The position numbers and the translations under genes are program-made. The notes beneath the pieces are model-generated. The model searched no databases, was not told the DNA's origin, and saw nothing but the letters and a program-made list of their open reading frames with translations. Shown piece after piece: positions 62,398 to 64,000 of a DNA stretch of 64,000 nucleotides. Source of the stretch: Hippopus hippopus (lineage: Eukaryota > Mollusca > Bivalvia > Cardiida > Cardiidae). The DNA lies in NCBI GenBank assembly GCA_946811185.2, contig OX328110.1:13310516-13374515 (forward strand), given 5' to 3'. Numbering within the stretch: the stretch's first letter is position 1; every line of letters starts with the position of its first letter.

Positions 62398-62563
62398 GAT
62401 TACCCTTTACCACAGAATACGGATTTGTGTCTTTGAAGTGATTGGAAACATTGTAGGAAAATGAATAAAAATACATTTCACCTGCATTTTCTCCTTTTTT
62501 GACAATGTTTTCAAATACTTTCCTCCTACAATCATTAAAAAGACGGGATTGTTCTATGGTTAA
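62398..62563 (+). mobile_element. MITE-A copy, decayed
   Basis: CCCTTTACCACAGAATACGG, degraded core (AAAAATACATTTCACCTGCA), right end TTCTATGGTTAA. Confidence 0.7.
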
Positions 62564-62599
62564 AGTAGACTTATGCAAGAGGGAAGAAGATATCTCCAG

Positions 62600-63290
62600 A
62601 TGGAATTGTGGTGAAGCAGGACTGCTGCAAGAGGATACAAGATATCTCCAGATGGCATTATGGTGAAGCAGACTGCTGAAGATGAGAAATGTCATGTACA
62701 GAATGTTCTTTGATTAAGCAAACTGCTTCACGATGTTAAATATCATATGTAGATTGCACTACTGTAAAGCAGACTGCTTCAAGAGGTCAACAGTTATCTG
62801 CAGATGGCATTATGGTAAAGCAGACTGTGTAAGGATGTAAAAGGCCATCTACAGATGGCACTATGGTAAAGCAGACTGCCTCAAGAGGTAAAAAGTTATC
62901 TGCAGATTGCGCTATGGTAAAGCAGTCTGCTTCAAGAGGTAAAAACTTATCTGCAGATGGCGCTATGGTAAAGCCGACTGCTTCAAGATGTTTCAATAAG
63001 AGCCATCTACAGATGGCACTGTTAGATAACCAGATTGCTGCAAGATGTTAAAAAAAAAACAAAATGCCGTCTGCAAATAGCTTAATGGTAAAGGATTCTG
63101 CTTCAAGATGTAAAAGGCCATCTGTAGATTGCACTACGATCAAGCAGACTTCTGCAATATGTTTCAATAAAAGCTATCTGCACATGGCACTAGGGTAAAT
63201 CAGACTGCTGAAAGATGCAAAATGTAAAAAAAAAGTCATCTGTGTGTGGCACTATAGTAAGGCAGACTGCTTTAACATGTAATAAGTCAC
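62600..63290 (+). repeat. ~51-bp minisatellite
   Basis: About 13 diverged units of GCACTATGGTAAAGCAGACT then GCTTCAAGATGTAAAAGGCC and ATCTGCAGATG. The AAGCAGACTGC mark falls at 62766, 62818, 62869, 62920 and 62971, i.e. 51-52 apart. It resumes after the MITE-A at 63520-63565. The 51-bp period is a multiple of 3, so both strands show 17-residue-periodic frames, not a gene. Confidence 0.86.
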
Positions 63291-63519
63291 TTAACTCTTA
63301 ACCAGATGACAAAATTTTAGACTGGTCCAAATTGAAAGCATTTGCAGACGACAAAATAAATGTGAATGGATAATCAAAACTTGCTTTGGGAAGTGTAGAA
63401 AACATTGTGGGAAAAGGAGAAAATGCTGGTAACCAGCATTTTTTCCTTTTCCCACAATGTTTTCAAAAGGCTTCACTGTCAGAGTCGTTAAAAGTCGGGA
63501 TTGTGTGGTAAATGGTTAA
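63291..63519 (+). mobile_element. MITE-A copy inside minisatellite
   Basis: Complete with TTAA at 63291-63294 and 63516-63519; the minisatellite pattern continues on the other side (GATGGCTCTATGGTAAAGCA). Confidence 0.92.
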
Positions 63520-63647
63520 AGATGGCTCTATGGTAAAGCAGACTCCTGCAGGATAAACAAGTCATTGACAGTTGGCAATAATTATGTGAATGATTAAAAT
63601 TCTATTTTGTTGATCGTTTGATTACTTAATGATAGTGCAGTAATTAC

Positions 63648-63859
63648 TTAACCCTTATCCCACTAAATAAAAGGAATGACACTTTCAAGCCAATAGTAAA
63701 AACCCTATTATTGCTGTTTGAAAGGTATTTTTGGAGGAAAGATATCTCCTTATCGGACAGTGTAGATCCAAGATCAGACTGCACATTCTGTGCAGTCTGA
63801 TCTTGATCTATACTGTCTGCTAAAGGTCAGTGAGTCACACTTAGCAGGCTAAGGGTTAA
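63648..63859 (+). mobile_element. MITE-B, complete copy
   Basis: TTAACCCTTATCCCACTAAA to GCAGGCTAAGGGTTAA, perfect hairpin core; best-preserved MITE-B here. Confidence 0.92.
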
Positions 63860-64000
63860 GGACGTTCATGACAATAAAACAACTAACCTTTTTCGTTAAT
63901 TACCTTGCATGTCAAAGGATGAGGTTGGATCATGTAATCCATTAATGGTATAGTGCTAGCATTGTAGAAAGGAACCCTTGGCTTTATTTGGTAGCTGATG

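Noticed and set aside
62787..63051. 17-residue periodic frames on both strands
   Set aside because: Consequence of a 51-bp minisatellite period; both strands open equally.

Overview
This is eukaryotic, intron-dominated DNA, almost certainly from a bivalve mollusc. The host call is an inference. It rests on an AT-rich sequence, a CASK orthologue split by large introns, tRNA-derived SINEs ending in (CAAT)n tails, and the bivalve-type repeat whose units begin AGCTCACCTGAG and whose end reads GGTCATCATGGCCCTCTTG. No bacterial, phage or organellar content is visible, and there is no operon, CRISPR array or stand-alone RNA gene.

The only host gene I can name is CASK, the MAGUK scaffold with an N-terminal CaM-kinase-like domain, on the plus strand. 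Five consecutive exons are recognised: 2890-3065, 8214-8336, 9831-9911, 10720-10816 and 13493-13614. They have consensus splice sites and compatible phases. Together they encode the C-lobe of the kinase domain from the APE region, the autoregulatory/calmodulin-binding segment and the first L27 domain. The exon with the N-lobe and GFG motif lies upstream, and the next exon (second L27 part) is not seen. The downstream intron therefore appears to run from 13615 to at least the window end (50 kb or more), unless one of three weak candidate exons (27075-27187, about 42190-42330, 54871-55190) belongs to this or a nested gene.

The rest is a dense, nested mobile-element landscape. The dominant family, called MITE-A here, is a ~229-bp element bounded by TTAA with ends CYCTTTACCAMAC and a near-perfect ~58-bp palindrome in the middle. 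I count over 90 full or partial copies in 64 kb, in both orientations. A second TTAA-bounded hairpin family, MITE-B, has about two dozen copies. Others are three tRNA-derived SINE families with target-site duplications, a dead mariner, an hAT-like element, several foldback or TIR elements (D to N), and Helentron-associated (HINE/pearl-like) elements with 144-, 156- or 165-bp tandem cores. One TIR element carries a RecQ-like helicase Walker A fragment.

Nesting is clear enough to read target sites directly. MITE-A lies inside SINEs, MITE-D, a minisatellite and other MITE-A copies. In turn MITE-A copies are broken by a SINE, mariner, hAT-like element, MITE-F, MITE-I and HINE. Most open reading frames are translations of these repeats: peptides like GKGENAGNQHFLLFPQCF are simply the MITE-A core.

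The most interesting signal is the MITE-A swarm: extreme density, TTAA specificity shown by empty/filled site comparison, self-nesting, shared-TTAA tandem insertion, and a core palindrome that looks better conserved than its flanks.
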